Positions 26,871 to 35,038 are shown, numbered from the stretch's first letter. The stretch: DNA of 64,000 bases from Noviherbaspirillum soli (GCF_015352955.1 NZ_JACYOX010000002.1:1-64000), one strand, 5' to 3'. The notes: generated from the letters alone by a model not told the origin. Translations and numbers: made by a program.

Positions 26871-27569
26871 ATGAATGACGCAGCAATCAGCGGATCAAGC
26901 ACGGCCGGTGGCAGGACCGTGCTGCTGGTCGGGGCCACCGGCCTGGTTGGCAGCGCATGCCTGCGCCTGCTGATGGCAGACCCGACAGTGAGCAGGGTAA
27001 GGACACTGACCCGGCGGCCGCTTGCGCAGGTGCCGGCCGCCTGGAATGAACAGGGCAAGCTGGCGCAGCAGGTGGTGGACTTCGATGGCCTGGAAGCCCA
27101 TCCGGCCTGGCTGGCCTGCAGCCAGGTGATCTGCGCGCTCGGCACCACGATGCGGCAGGCCGGCTCGGGCGCGGCGTTCCGCCGGGTGGATCATGATTAT
27201 GTGCTGAACGTGGCGCGTCTTGCGCTTACGCAGGGGGCCAGCCATTTCCTGGTGGTCAGTTCAATGGGCGCGGATGCCCAGTCAGCCAACTTCTATTACC
27301 GGGTCAAGGGTGAGCTTGAAGATGGCCTGAAGGCACTGGGCTATCCATCATTGACCATCGCCAGGCCGTCGCTGCTGCTCGGAGAGCGTGCCGAGTGGCG
27401 CTGGGGCGAGGAGTTGGGAAAGCGGCTGGGCGTGCTGCTGCCGCCGCGCTGGCGTCCGATCGATGCTGAGCAGGTTGCGGCGGCGCTGGTGCAGGCATCC
27501 CGACTGCCTGACGTCGGCGTACGGCTGCTGGAAAATGCGCAGCTCAAAAAAATTGCGTTGACTCCCTGA
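26871..27569 (+). CDS. NAD(P)-binding oxidoreductase, atypical short-chain/epimerase type
   Basis: A 232-residue Rossmann protein of the HTATIP2/Fmp52-like group. The nucleotide-binding loop is LLVGATGLVGSACLRLL (about residues 17-33). The middle has VICALGTTMRQAG and the segment FLVVSSMGADAQSANFYYRVKGELE, which contains the catalytic-type Tyr-x-x-x-Lys (YYRVK). I use the ATG at 26871 because the Rossmann fold begins soon after; earlier starts add unrelated sequence. Substrate unknown. Confidence 0.85.
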   Translation: MNDAAISGSSTAGGRTVLLVGATGLVGSACLRLLMADPTVSRVRTLTRRPLAQVPAAWNEQGKLAQQVVDFDGLEAHPAWLACSQVICALGTTMRQAGSGAAFRRVDHDYVLNVARLALTQGASHFLVVSSMGADAQSANFYYRVKGELEDGLKALGYPSLTIARPSLLLGERAEWRWGEELGKRLGVLLPPRWRPIDAEQVAAALVQASRLPDVGVRLLENAQLKKIALTP

Positions 27570-27583
27570 CGGGAAGTCAACGC
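27546..27583 (-). terminator. Terminator of the Crp/Fnr gene inside the end of the convergent gene
   Basis: GCGTTGACTCCC and GGGAAGTCAACGC pair (one bulge) around TGAC. On the minus strand the stem is followed by AATTTTTTT. It overlaps the last codons and stop of the convergent oxidoreductase gene. Confidence 0.75.
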
Positions 27584-27630
27584 CATTTCTCAATGCCGGC
27601 AGTGTCGCAGCCGGTCAGAGGGTAGCCTGC

Positions 27631-28494
27631 TTACTTCTGCTTGGCGTGGCTGCACTTGAGCCGGTCGTATTCCTTCTTCACGCCGGCATAGCATTCGCAT
27701 GCCCGGTTTTCTAGGCCCACGCGGTCCATTACCGTGATGTGTCCGCGACGGTACTGGATCATGCCTTCATCCTGCAGCTTGCCGGCGGCCTCGGTCACGC
27801 TTTCACGGCGCACGCCCAGCATGGTGGCGATCAGTCCCTGGGACACGGCCATTTCATTGGACGGCAGGCGATCCAGCGTCAGCAGCAGCCAGCGGCACAG
27901 CTGCTGCATCACGTTATGGTGGCGGTTGCAGACGGCGGTATGCGACATCTGCGCAATCAGCGCATTGGTATAGCGCAGCAGCGACTGTTGCAATGCGCCG
28001 CCGCGGCGGAATTCTTCCATGAACACGCTGGCCTTCAGGCGGAAGCCGTAGCCGGCGCTCTTGACCACTGCCCGGTTCGGGCTGGCGCCGCCGCCCATGA
28101 AGAGCGTCACGCCGACGATGCCTTCATTGCCGATCACGGCAATCTCGGCCGATGCGCCGTCGCGGGTTTCATACAGCAGCGAAACGACGCTGCTGGTCAG
28201 GAAGTAGACATGGTTCATCTGGGTTTCGGCTTCGCATACCGTCATGTCGAATGGCATGGAGATGAATTCCAGATGCGGCAGCAGCCGTTCGAAGTCTTCT
28301 TCGGGAAGCGCATTCAGCAGCTGGTTCTGTTTCGGGTTGTGGCCATAGAGCGCGCTGATGCGCACTGGCGCAACGGCGGGATGGCGTGGCTGCGCAGGCT
28401 TGCCTTCGGCCTTCTTTCTGGCGACCGGCGCCATGGCCGGCTTTGCAACTGCCCGTTCCGTAGCAGTGCCGAAAGCATTCATTACGTTTGCCAT
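27631..28494 (-). CDS. Crp/Fnr family transcriptional regulator
   Basis: A 287-residue regulator. After an Ala/Lys/Pro-rich N-terminal stretch (about residues 1-45) comes a cyclic-nucleotide-type beta-roll (residues about 55-180), then a Crp-type helix-turn-helix with MLGVRRESVTEAAGKLQDEG and RRGHITVMDRVGLE. There is no FNR-type N-terminal cysteine cluster, so it is probably not an oxygen sensor. GGGGGAATC precedes the ATG at 28494; in-frame starts further upstream would add about 37 residues. It heads a signalling gene island. Confidence 0.88.
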   Translation of the reverse strand: MANVMNAFGTATERAVAKPAMAPVARKKAEGKPAQPRHPAVAPVRISALYGHNPKQNQLLNALPEEDFERLLPHLEFISMPFDMTVCEAETQMNHVYFLTSSVVSLLYETRDGASAEIAVIGNEGIVGVTLFMGGGASPNRAVVKSAGYGFRLKASVFMEEFRRGGALQQSLLRYTNALIAQMSHTAVCNRHHNVMQQLCRWLLLTLDRLPSNEMAVSQGLIATMLGVRRESVTEAAGKLQDEGMIQYRRGHITVMDRVGLENRACECYAGVKKEYDRLKCSHAKQK

Positions 28495-28680
28495 GATTGA
28501 TTCCCCCGTGATCTTGTTCGACGTTTCCATGAAGGCATCATTGCATAGCGTCAGCGAACGCAGCATCGGTGTAAATCCCATTTGTCTGTGGGATTGCGCT
28601 GACATTTGTGTAAGGCTGGAAGGGGGAGGCGTAGGACTCTGCAGCAGAGAAGAAATCAGGCGGGGATAAGACAGAAACCG

Positions 28681-28708
28681 GGCGAGCGCATAATGTCATG
28701 CGCTCGCC
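28681..28708 (-). terminator. Perfect 11-bp hairpin after the NarL-type regulator
   Basis: GGCGAGCGCAT (28681-28691) pairs perfectly with ATGCGCTCGCC (28698-28708). It lies 8 bases past the regulator stop; the following minus-strand sequence CGGTTTCTG gives only a weak T-run. Confidence 0.6.
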
Positions 28709-28716
28709 TGCAAAGC

Positions 28717-29352
28717 TCAATCGATCAGGTTCTGCTTGATCGCGTAATAGATGATGTCGGCATTATTGGTCATGTTCATCTTTTCCAGCACCCGGGAACG
28801 ATAGGTGCTGACAGTCTTCACGCTCAGGCATAGCTCGTCGGCGATCTTGGTTACGCCCTCACCCTGGCCCAGCTTGTAAAAGATCTGGTATTCACGTGCC
28901 GAGAGCATTTCATGCAGAGGCTTCTCGGTATCCGCGCTGGCCGGGTCCGCCGTCAGCAGTTCAGCCACCGCAGGGCTGATGTACTTGTGGCCTCTAACAA
29001 TGGTGTTGATCGCGTTGACCAGTTCCGTTGCCAGTGCTTCCTTCTGCACATAACCCGAGGCGCCGCTGCGCAGAATCTGCACCGCGTAGCGGCTCTCGGG
29101 ATGCATGCTCAGCATCAGCACGGGCAACTCGGGTTTTTCGCGCTTGATCTGTTTCAGCACTTCCACGCCGCTCTTGTCAGGCATCGCGATGTCGAGCAGG
29201 ACGATATCGAATTCCTGGGACCGGATCAGGCGTATGGCTTCCTGGGCCGTTCCCGCTTCAGCGGCGATCTCCATGCCGGGAATCTCTGAAATGAAATAGT
29301 GGACCCCGGCGCGCACAACTGCATGGTCGTCAACTACAAGGATTTTTATCAT
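28717..29352 (-). CDS. NarL/FixJ-family response regulator
   Basis: A 211-residue two-domain response regulator. The receiver has the acidic pair VVDDH (D8, D9), phospho-acceptor D54 in VLLDIAMP and the lysine of GYVQKEAL. The LuxR-type helix-turn-helix is at LSAREYQIFYKLGQGEGVTKIADELCLSVKTVSTYRSR, within residues 148-186. HisKA_3 kinases normally drive this class, and two are encoded 1.3-4 kb away on the other strand. An inverted repeat sits just upstream of its start. Confidence 0.93.
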   Translation of the reverse strand: MIKILVVDDHAVVRAGVHYFISEIPGMEIAAEAGTAQEAIRLIRSQEFDIVLLDIAMPDKSGVEVLKQIKREKPELPVLMLSMHPESRYAVQILRSGASGYVQKEALATELVNAINTIVRGHKYISPAVAELLTADPASADTEKPLHEMLSAREYQIFYKLGQGEGVTKIADELCLSVKTVSTYRSRVLEKMNMTNNADIIYYAIKQNLID

Positions 29353-29395
29353 AGGTATTGCGACTTTAAATCAGGTTTGCATCGAAGTGTTTGTG

Positions 29396-29421
29396 TTCAC
29401 TACGCTTCGACGCGTAGTGAA
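29396..29421. promoter_or_regulatory. 10-bp perfect inverted repeat upstream of the NarL-type gene
   Basis: TTCACTACGC (29396-29405) and GCGTAGTGAA (29412-29421) surround TTCGAC, 44 to 69 bases before the regulator's start. It could be an operator or a leader hairpin. No T-run follows in the regulator's direction. Confidence 0.6.
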
Positions 29422-29788
29422 AAAAGCCATAAGTTTCTGCCGAAGATTGTAGCGTTTTCATCCCATGTCAAAACATCTTTTTGCATCCCATTCGATCCAA
29501 CCGTACACCATTGCTGCCATAGTTCAACAAGCCTCAATGCTTTAAACCTAAAGTGGCTTTTTTTACTTTCGGTTACAGTGCGTTGCAGGGGCTTGCTGGT
29601 TCGACCGGAGAGCCGGACAAAAATTCCATGCACCTCGACAGTAAGCGTCATGAAATTTCCGTTTTTCCTACAAAGTGTCGGGGGGCTGTCCTATATGTGC
29701 GCACCTGCCCAGGTGCTACGATTCTTGCCAAGGGCCAATGCTATTCGCAGAGTGCGGAAACCTGTGTGGTCCTCCTTTGGAGCGCATC
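29422..29788. other. AT-richer intergenic region of the signalling island
   Basis: No convincing gene is visible here. Frames through it have no start with a ribosome site and no family features. It is noticeably AT-richer than the flanking genes and must hold the promoters of the divergent regulator and small membrane protein. Confidence 0.5.
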
Positions 29789-30001
29789 ATGGAACTGGTT
29801 CTTTTCTCGGCGATCGCAGTTGTGCTGTCGTGGCTGGCCGCCATTGCCATCTTTTCGAGCAAGCCTCAGGCCAGCCTGGCACGGGGTATTCTTGCCAGTG
29901 CAGGCGTAGTACTGGGTGCGTGGGCCACGACAGCCAGCGCCAGCATTGCCGAGCTTGGCGAAGCATCGCTGCTGGTTTCGCTGCTGCGCGTTATCGGCTA
30001 G
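29789..30001 (+). CDS. Small two-helix membrane protein
   Basis: A 70-residue protein beginning MELVLFSAIAVVLSWLAAIA, with a first helix at residues 3-22 and a second at about 33-52. The C-terminus is mildly amphipathic (LGEASLLVSLLRVIG). TTTGGAGCG lies correctly before the ATG, which argues for real translation. I recognise no family. It sits in front of a receiver protein and a membrane kinase, so a sensing accessory role is possible but only by position. Confidence 0.6.
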   Translation: MELVLFSAIAVVLSWLAAIAIFSSKPQASLARGILASAGVVLGAWATTASASIAELGEASLLVSLLRVIG

Positions 30002-30129
30002 CGCCGGGGCAAGGGGCGGTCTTTGCGGCCGGCCTATTTCGGCCGGGAGTGCGACCTGCTCAATACAGACAATGGGCGATCGGTGAATAATGTTATAAAT
30101 ATTCAACTGAGACGCGCGGAGGACAGGCG

Positions 30130-30669
30130 ATGAATGACCGCGCAACTGACTCAATTACATCTGGGCATACAAACGGGATGAGACTTCTCGACCATGAACA
30201 TACAACGAGAGCGCTTCAACGCGACGCAGGCCGGCACATGATGCCGGCTCAGCGCGATGCATCGTTGATTGAACAGAAGCAGGCGGCGTTGCGGGTGATG
30301 CTGGTCGAGGACTCGCACATCATCAGCGATCTCATCAGTGAAAACCTTGCGCGTATTCCCAAGCTGCGACTGCTGGGCATCGCAGAGACCGAAACCGAGG
30401 CCCTGTCCATGCTGCAGGAGCAGCCATGCGACGTGCTGATCCTGGACATTCAGCTGCGCCAGGGCAATGGCATCAATCTGTTGCGGGTTCTTTCAGCCGA
30501 TCCGGCTTATGCGAAAACCCTCAAGATAGTGCTGAGCAACCATGTCAGCGGTACCTATCGCCGCATCTGCGAACAGTATGGCGTGCAGTTTTTTTTCGAT
30601 AAGACCAGCGAATTTCCACAACTGCAAACGCTGCTGTCGCGTCTTTCACAGACCGGCATCGACAGTTGA
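30130..30669 (+). CDS. Receiver-only response regulator
   Basis: A 179-residue protein with a polar N-terminal extension of about 54 residues and one receiver domain. It has VMLVEDSHII, phospho-acceptor D106 in LILDIQLRQG, and the lysine in FFFDKTSEF. No output domain follows. GGAGGACAGG precedes the ATG. A stand-alone receiver next to a kinase could act as a phosphate sink, a relay intermediate or a protein-binding switch. It begins an apparent operon with the kinase at 30690. Confidence 0.88.
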   Translation: MNDRATDSITSGHTNGMRLLDHEHTTRALQRDAGRHMMPAQRDASLIEQKQAALRVMLVEDSHIISDLISENLARIPKLRLLGIAETETEALSMLQEQPCDVLILDIQLRQGNGINLLRVLSADPAYAKTLKIVLSNHVSGTYRRICEQYGVQFFFDKTSEFPQLQTLLSRLSQTGIDS

Positions 30670-30689
30670 GATGAGAGGCGCATGCTTCC

Positions 30690-32090
30690 GTGGTGACTGA
30701 TCAATCCGCTCGCGACGGGAAGGACACCGGGTTATCCGGCCGGATGTCGGGAATGGAAGGCGAACGCCGTGCCGGCGCCCACCTCCCTCGCCGCGCCTTG
30801 CCGTTTGCCTTGCTGGCGATGGCTGGCGTTAACTTCGCGCTGTATCAGGGCGCGGTTCACAGCCTGTATTCCTCGCCGATGCTGGTGTTCCTGCTGACGC
30901 TGGCAGACTGCTTCATCCTCCTCCTGATGTTCTGGCAGACTGCCCGCCTTGCCGACCGCGCGCATCAAGAGCTGCGCCACGCCACTAGCGGTCTTTCGGA
31001 AACCATGTCCCTTCTGGCCGCTGTCAGTGATAGCACCGCCGATCCGATCTTCGTCAGGAACCGTGATGGCGTGCTGGTCTTTGCCAATCCTGCGGGCCTG
31101 CGCATGCTGGGCAAGAGCCGTGAGCAGGCAATCGGCCAGCCGCTGGGCGCCCTGCTGGCCGACGCTGGCGGCCTGGGCCATGAAGCGCTGGATGACATGC
31201 GTGTGGTCCAGGAAAAGGTGTCGCTCACCGTGGAGCATGGCGTGGGGCCGTCGGAGGCGAGACGAACCTTTGCGACAACCATGTCGCCATGGCTGGGTCC
31301 GGACGGCGAGGCGCTCGGCATGGTCTGCATCAGCACCGACATCAGCAGCCGCAAGGAGGCGGAAGACACGCTGCGCGCCCGCGAGTCGCGGCTGGAAGAG
31401 ATCGTTGCGCGGCGCACGGCCACGCTGCGGCGCCTTGCCGACCATCTGGAAACGGTGCGCGAGGAAGAAAAGCGCGCCATCGCGCGCGAACTCCATGACG
31501 ACATGGGCGCATCGCTGACATCCCTGTCCATGCACATGGAAGGCGCTTACCCGCTGCTTCCCAGCGATACCCAATGGATCGAGCGCAAGGCCAAGATCCA
31601 GAACCTGCTGCGCTCGCTGGTCACGACGACACGGCGCATGCAGACCGAATTGCGCCCCACCATGCTGGACCTGTTCGGCATCAAGGCCGCGATCCATGAG
31701 TTGATCGATGACTTCAGGCAGCGCGGCACCATCGAGTACGACCTCAGCCTGCCGGACGAGGACATCGCCATCGGCCACAAGCTGGAAATCACCGTCTACC
31801 GCATGCTGCAGGAAATACTCAACAATGTGGTCAAGCATGCGCAGGCCACCCATGTCGACATCATCCTGGATGTGGATGAAGACCGCGTGGCGCTGACCGT
31901 GCGCGATAACGGCATCGGACTGTCGCCCGAAAGCCGCAACCGGCCCAACGCCTATGGACTTCGTGGCCTTCAGGAGCGCGCCGCCTTCCTTGGCGGCACC
32001 GTCTCCTTCTCCAAGGGACGCAATGGCGGCACCGTGGTGTCAGTGCAGTTGCCGCTGACAAACAATCAGGTCGATCCGGTAAGCCTATAA
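30690..32090 (+). CDS. PAS-containing HisKA_3 sensor histidine kinase
   Basis: A 466-residue membrane kinase with two hydrophobic helices (about residues 37-55 and 61-82), a PAS domain (about 106-222, with IFVRNRDGVLVFANPAGLRMLG) and a coiled linker. A HisKA_3 domain follows with phospho-accepting H269 in IARELHDDMGASLTSL. The HATPase has the N box EILNNVVKHA, G1 VRDNGIGLS and G2 YGLRGLQERAAFLGG. It starts at a GTG (30690), with a second GTG next to it. Likely partner: the NarL-type regulator or the receiver proteins nearby. Confidence 0.92.
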   Translation: MVTDQSARDGKDTGLSGRMSGMEGERRAGAHLPRRALPFALLAMAGVNFALYQGAVHSLYSSPMLVFLLTLADCFILLLMFWQTARLADRAHQELRHATSGLSETMSLLAAVSDSTADPIFVRNRDGVLVFANPAGLRMLGKSREQAIGQPLGALLADAGGLGHEALDDMRVVQEKVSLTVEHGVGPSEARRTFATTMSPWLGPDGEALGMVCISTDISSRKEAEDTLRARESRLEEIVARRTATLRRLADHLETVREEEKRAIARELHDDMGASLTSLSMHMEGAYPLLPSDTQWIERKAKIQNLLRSLVTTTRRMQTELRPTMLDLFGIKAAIHELIDDFRQRGTIEYDLSLPDEDIAIGHKLEITVYRMLQEILNNVVKHAQATHVDIILDVDEDRVALTVRDNGIGLSPESRNRPNAYGLRGLQERAAFLGGTVSFSKGRNGGTVVSVQLPLTNNQVDPVSL

Positions 32091-32178
32091 TGGCAGGCGT
32101 TCGCCGCGCGTCCGACGGCGTTTCCCTTACCGAATTCCAGGAGCAGAAATCACTATCCGCGCCAACAACGAGCCCGCA

Positions 32179-32559
32179 ATGCGCATCCTGCTGGTCGATG
32201 ACAATGAAGATGCAAGCGCATCCATGTCGGACCTGCTGAGCCTGTACGGCCACCAGGTCCGTACCGCCGCCGACGGTGTGTCGGCGCTGGACATTGCAGA
32301 GCAGTTCCATCCGCAACTGGTGTTGTCCGATATCGGGCTGCCCGGCATGGATGGCTATGCGCTGGCGCCCGCGCTGCGCCGGCTTGCAGGCGGCCGGCGC
32401 ATGGTGATGGCCGCCGTCACCGGCTATGGCCAGTCCAGCGATCGGGAACGGGCAATGCGCGCCGGCTTTGATCACCACCTGGTCAAGCCGCTGGCCGCCG
32501 AGGTGCTGCTCAGGTTTATCGACGAGCAGCGCCCGTCCCTGTGCGGCGAGATGTCATGA
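32179..32559 (+). CDS. CheY-like single-domain response regulator
   Basis: A 126-residue receiver with ILLVDDNEDA, phospho-acceptor D51 in LVLSDIGLPGMDGY, the conserved Thr in VTGYGQ and Lys in HLVKPLA. The ATG at 32179 has no ribosome site. Ten codons upstream an AGGAG (32139-32143) stands at good distance from an in-frame ATC, so an unusual non-AUG start cannot be excluded. Its stop overlaps the next kinase gene (ATGA), suggesting coupled synthesis. Confidence 0.88.
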   Translation: MRILLVDDNEDASASMSDLLSLYGHQVRTAADGVSALDIAEQFHPQLVLSDIGLPGMDGYALAPALRRLAGGRRMVMAAVTGYGQSSDRERAMRAGFDHHLVKPLAAEVLLRFIDEQRPSLCGEMS

Positions 32560-33290
32560 CATCATCCGGCAGGAACGAAGCACTCGACACGGAAAATGCC
32601 CGCCTCCGGGCCATGCTGGCCCATGCCGAGGAAGTCAGCGAGCTCGAAAAACTGCAGCTGGCACGCACGCTGCACAATGAGTTTGGATCGGCGCTGACGG
32701 CGCTGGCAATGCGCATGGCGCTGCTGGCACGCCAGCCCGCCGATGCGCCCGGCGCTGCCGAGCAATGGGCAAAGGCCAATGCCATCCTGGCCGGGCTGAC
32801 CCGCACCGCGCGGCAGGTCCAGAGCGAGTTGCGGCCGGGTGCGCTGGATGTGGTCGGGCTGAAAATGGCGCTGGAAGAATACCTTGCCGATTTTGGCGAG
32901 CGTCATGCGATCGGGGTAACGCTTGCGCTGCCCGATGACGAGCTTGCGCTGGAGCCGGCGCAGGCGGTTGCGCTGTTTCGCATGTTTCAGGAATTGCTCA
33001 CGAATGTGCGCCTGCATGCCGGCGCCAGCCAGGTACAGGCAAGCCTTGCGCTGGATGGTCCGGCACGGAAGGTCACCCTGAGCGTGGCCGACAATGGCGC
33101 TGGCTTCGACGCGGCTGCCTGTGACCTCCAGCGCAGCCATGGCTTGCGCCGCATCGCCGAGCGCGCCGCCTTTTTCGGCGGCGCCATGCAGCTCGACAGC
33201 GCAGCCGGGCAGGGCACTCGCGTTGCGGTCACGCTTGCGCTTGCAAACCCTTCGCCGAACCACCGCTCCACGGATCCACTGGACAACTGA
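32556..33290 (+). CDS. Soluble HisKA_3-type kinase-like protein with altered H-box
   Basis: A 244-residue cytosolic protein made of a short coiled start, a HisKA_3 dimerisation helix and a HATPase domain. The H-box reads LARTLHNEFGSALTAL: H40 is followed by Asn where the family has Asp or Glu. The ATPase motifs are kept (ELLTNVRLHA, VADNGAGFD, SHGLRRIAERAAFFGG). It has no membrane span or sensor domain. It overlaps the CheY-like gene by four bases, so the two products probably work together. Confidence 0.87.
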   Translation: MTSSGRNEALDTENARLRAMLAHAEEVSELEKLQLARTLHNEFGSALTALAMRMALLARQPADAPGAAEQWAKANAILAGLTRTARQVQSELRPGALDVVGLKMALEEYLADFGERHAIGVTLALPDDELALEPAQAVALFRMFQELLTNVRLHAGASQVQASLALDGPARKVTLSVADNGAGFDAAACDLQRSHGLRRIAERAAFFGGAMQLDSAAGQGTRVAVTLALANPSPNHRSTDPLDN

Positions 33291-33314
33291 ATAACCGAGC
33301 CATTCACCTCTGCC

Positions 33315-34262
33315 ATGAGCTTTCGCACCTTCGACCTGAATCTGCTGCGCATCTTCGACGCCGTGATGACGGAGCAAAACCTGACCCGTGCCGCCGAGCG
33401 CCTGGCCACTACCCAGCCAGCCGTGTCGAATGCCCTGAAGCGCCTGCGCGAAACACTGGATGATGAACTGCTGGTGCGCACCGCGCATGGCATGAAGCCG
33501 ACCGCCCGCGCCGAGGAACTGTGGCCTGCGGTGCGCAGTGCACTGTCGTCGCTGGAGGCGGCGATTGCGCCGGAAAACTTCGATGTCTCCGAAACCCATG
33601 CCACCTTCCGCCTGGCTATGGCGGATTCCACCGCGTCGCTTCTGTTGCCGCGGCTGATGCGGGCCATCAAGGAAGAGGCGCCGGGCGTGGATATCCGGAT
33701 GCTGCCGCTGACCACGCGCGACCCGCGCGCCATGCTGCTGCAAAGCGATATCGACATGGCGATCGGGAATTTTCCGGGCGTGGTGGCGCAGCTGAGCGGC
33801 GGCCAGAGTTCGGTGTCGGCCATCCGCCACCAGCGCCTGTACAGCAGCGAGTCGGTCTGCATCATGCGCAAGGACCATCCACTGGCGTCGACCGAGCTGA
33901 CGATCGACAGCTACTGCGCCGCCCACCATGCGCTGGTGAGCTTTTCAGGCCGCGCGCACGGGCCGGCGGATGAAGCGCTGGCCGCGATGGGCCGGCAGCG
34001 CCGCATTGCCCTGACCGTCAATCAGTTCTATACCGTGGGCAGGGTAGTCGCGGGCACCGACCTGATCTCGGTGGTGCCGCGCCATCTGGTGGCGTCGACA
34101 GGCGTGATCGAGTCGCGGGTGGCCAAGGAACTGCCGTTTGCGCTGCCCATCGTGCACGTCGACATGCTGTGGCATGAACGCGATACCCGCAACCCTTCGC
34201 ACAAGTGGATGCGCAACCACTTCGCCAGCATCAATTACGGTCTCAACGAGCAGCACGCCTGA
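33315..34262 (+). CDS. LysR family transcriptional regulator
   Basis: A 315-residue LysR-type regulator. The winged helix is at residues 7-65 (DLNLLRIFDAVMTEQNLTRAAERLATTQPAVSNALKRLR region). The effector domain follows, with FRLAMADSTASLLLPRL, RDPRAMLLQSDIDMAIGNF and TDLISVVPRHLV, resembling the NodD/PbpR-like group. The target is not evident: neighbours are signalling genes on one side and a convergent gene of unknown function on the other, with no gap between the stops. Confidence 0.9.
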   Translation: MSFRTFDLNLLRIFDAVMTEQNLTRAAERLATTQPAVSNALKRLRETLDDELLVRTAHGMKPTARAEELWPAVRSALSSLEAAIAPENFDVSETHATFRLAMADSTASLLLPRLMRAIKEEAPGVDIRMLPLTTRDPRAMLLQSDIDMAIGNFPGVVAQLSGGQSSVSAIRHQRLYSSESVCIMRKDHPLASTELTIDSYCAAHHALVSFSGRAHGPADEALAAMGRQRRIALTVNQFYTVGRVVAGTDLISVVPRHLVASTGVIESRVAKELPFALPIVHVDMLWHERDTRNPSHKWMRNHFASINYGLNEQHA

Positions 34263-34721
34263 TCAGGCCTTGTCGGGCGTAGTGTCGCTGCCCGGCGCGC
34301 TGCCGGCGTCGTCATGGCGCCCGGCGCCGGATTCGCCGGGATTGCCGGCCTGCGCGGCATCTGCGGGCCGGGCTGCGGCCTTGCGCGTGGTTCTGGTCCT
34401 GGGCATGTCGTCGGTATGGCGCACCACGGCCTTGAGCCGCTGCAGCCGCGCATATTCCTCCGGATCGGTCTTTGCCAGCCGCTTTTCCCGCCAGCCGTAA
34501 TACACCATCATGCCCAGCGTTGCGGCCACGCCGATGGCGAGCTTGCCCTTGTGCTCCGACAGCAGCGTCATTGCATCATCCGCGAGGCTGGTTTCGCCAG
34601 ACGCGGCAGTGCTGTCGGCCTGCGGTGCGGCGGATGTTGGGGCGCTGTCTGCGCCGGCTGGGTCAACCCCCGGGACAGGTGGAATGTCCTGCTCCGGCTG
34701 GTCATCGGGAATGCTGGTCAT
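34263..34721 (-). CDS. Hypothetical single-span membrane protein
   Basis: A 152-residue protein with a Pro/Ala/Asp/Ser-rich N-terminus (residues 1-55), one hydrophobic segment (KLAIGVAATLGMMVYYGW, about 61-78) and a charged, low-complexity C-terminus. AAAGG precedes the ATG at 34721. No family is recognised. The strongly biased composition outside the helix suggests disordered tails. It is convergent with the LysR gene with no bases between. Confidence 0.65.
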   Translation of the reverse strand: MTSIPDDQPEQDIPPVPGVDPAGADSAPTSAAPQADSTAASGETSLADDAMTLLSEHKGKLAIGVAATLGMMVYYGWREKRLAKTDPEEYARLQRLKAVVRHTDDMPRTRTTRKAAARPADAAQAGNPGESGAGRHDDAGSAPGSDTTPDKA

Positions 34722-34858
34722 GGTTTGCCTTTGTCTGGTTGGTGCATGCGGTGATGGCAATTAGGTGTCAAAGCAGGCAAGTGGTTCACCATGGGAACCA
34801 AAGCCGTCAAGCACTTCTCCAAATTTCCATCTCGATCAACCCATGAACGGAGACGACC

Positions 34859-35038
34859 ATGCCTACCGGAGACAAGTCGGCCTATACCGACAAGCAGAAG
34901 CGCCAGGCCGAGCATATTGCAGAAGGCTACGAGAAGCGGGGCGTACCCGAGAAGGAAGCCGAGCGGCGTGCCTGGGCGACGGAGAACAAGGTGTCTGGCG
35001 GCGGCAAGAAGTCCGGCAGCGGCCGCAAGGCAAGCTGA
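34859..35038 (+). CDS. Small basic KGG-like protein (59 residues)
   Basis: A 59-residue hydrophilic protein starting MPTGDKSAYTDKQKRQAEHI and ending in a Gly/Lys/Ser-rich tail (GGGKKSGSGRKAS). CGGAG precedes the ATG. Similar tiny proteins, often labelled plasmid-stabilisation or stress-related without good evidence, are common in Proteobacteria. The central EKRGVPEKEAERRAWATENK is the conserved portion. The product is probably a small soluble or nucleic-acid-associated protein; function unproven. Confidence 0.7.
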   Translation: MPTGDKSAYTDKQKRQAEHIAEGYEKRGVPEKEAERRAWATENKVSGGGKKSGSGRKAS

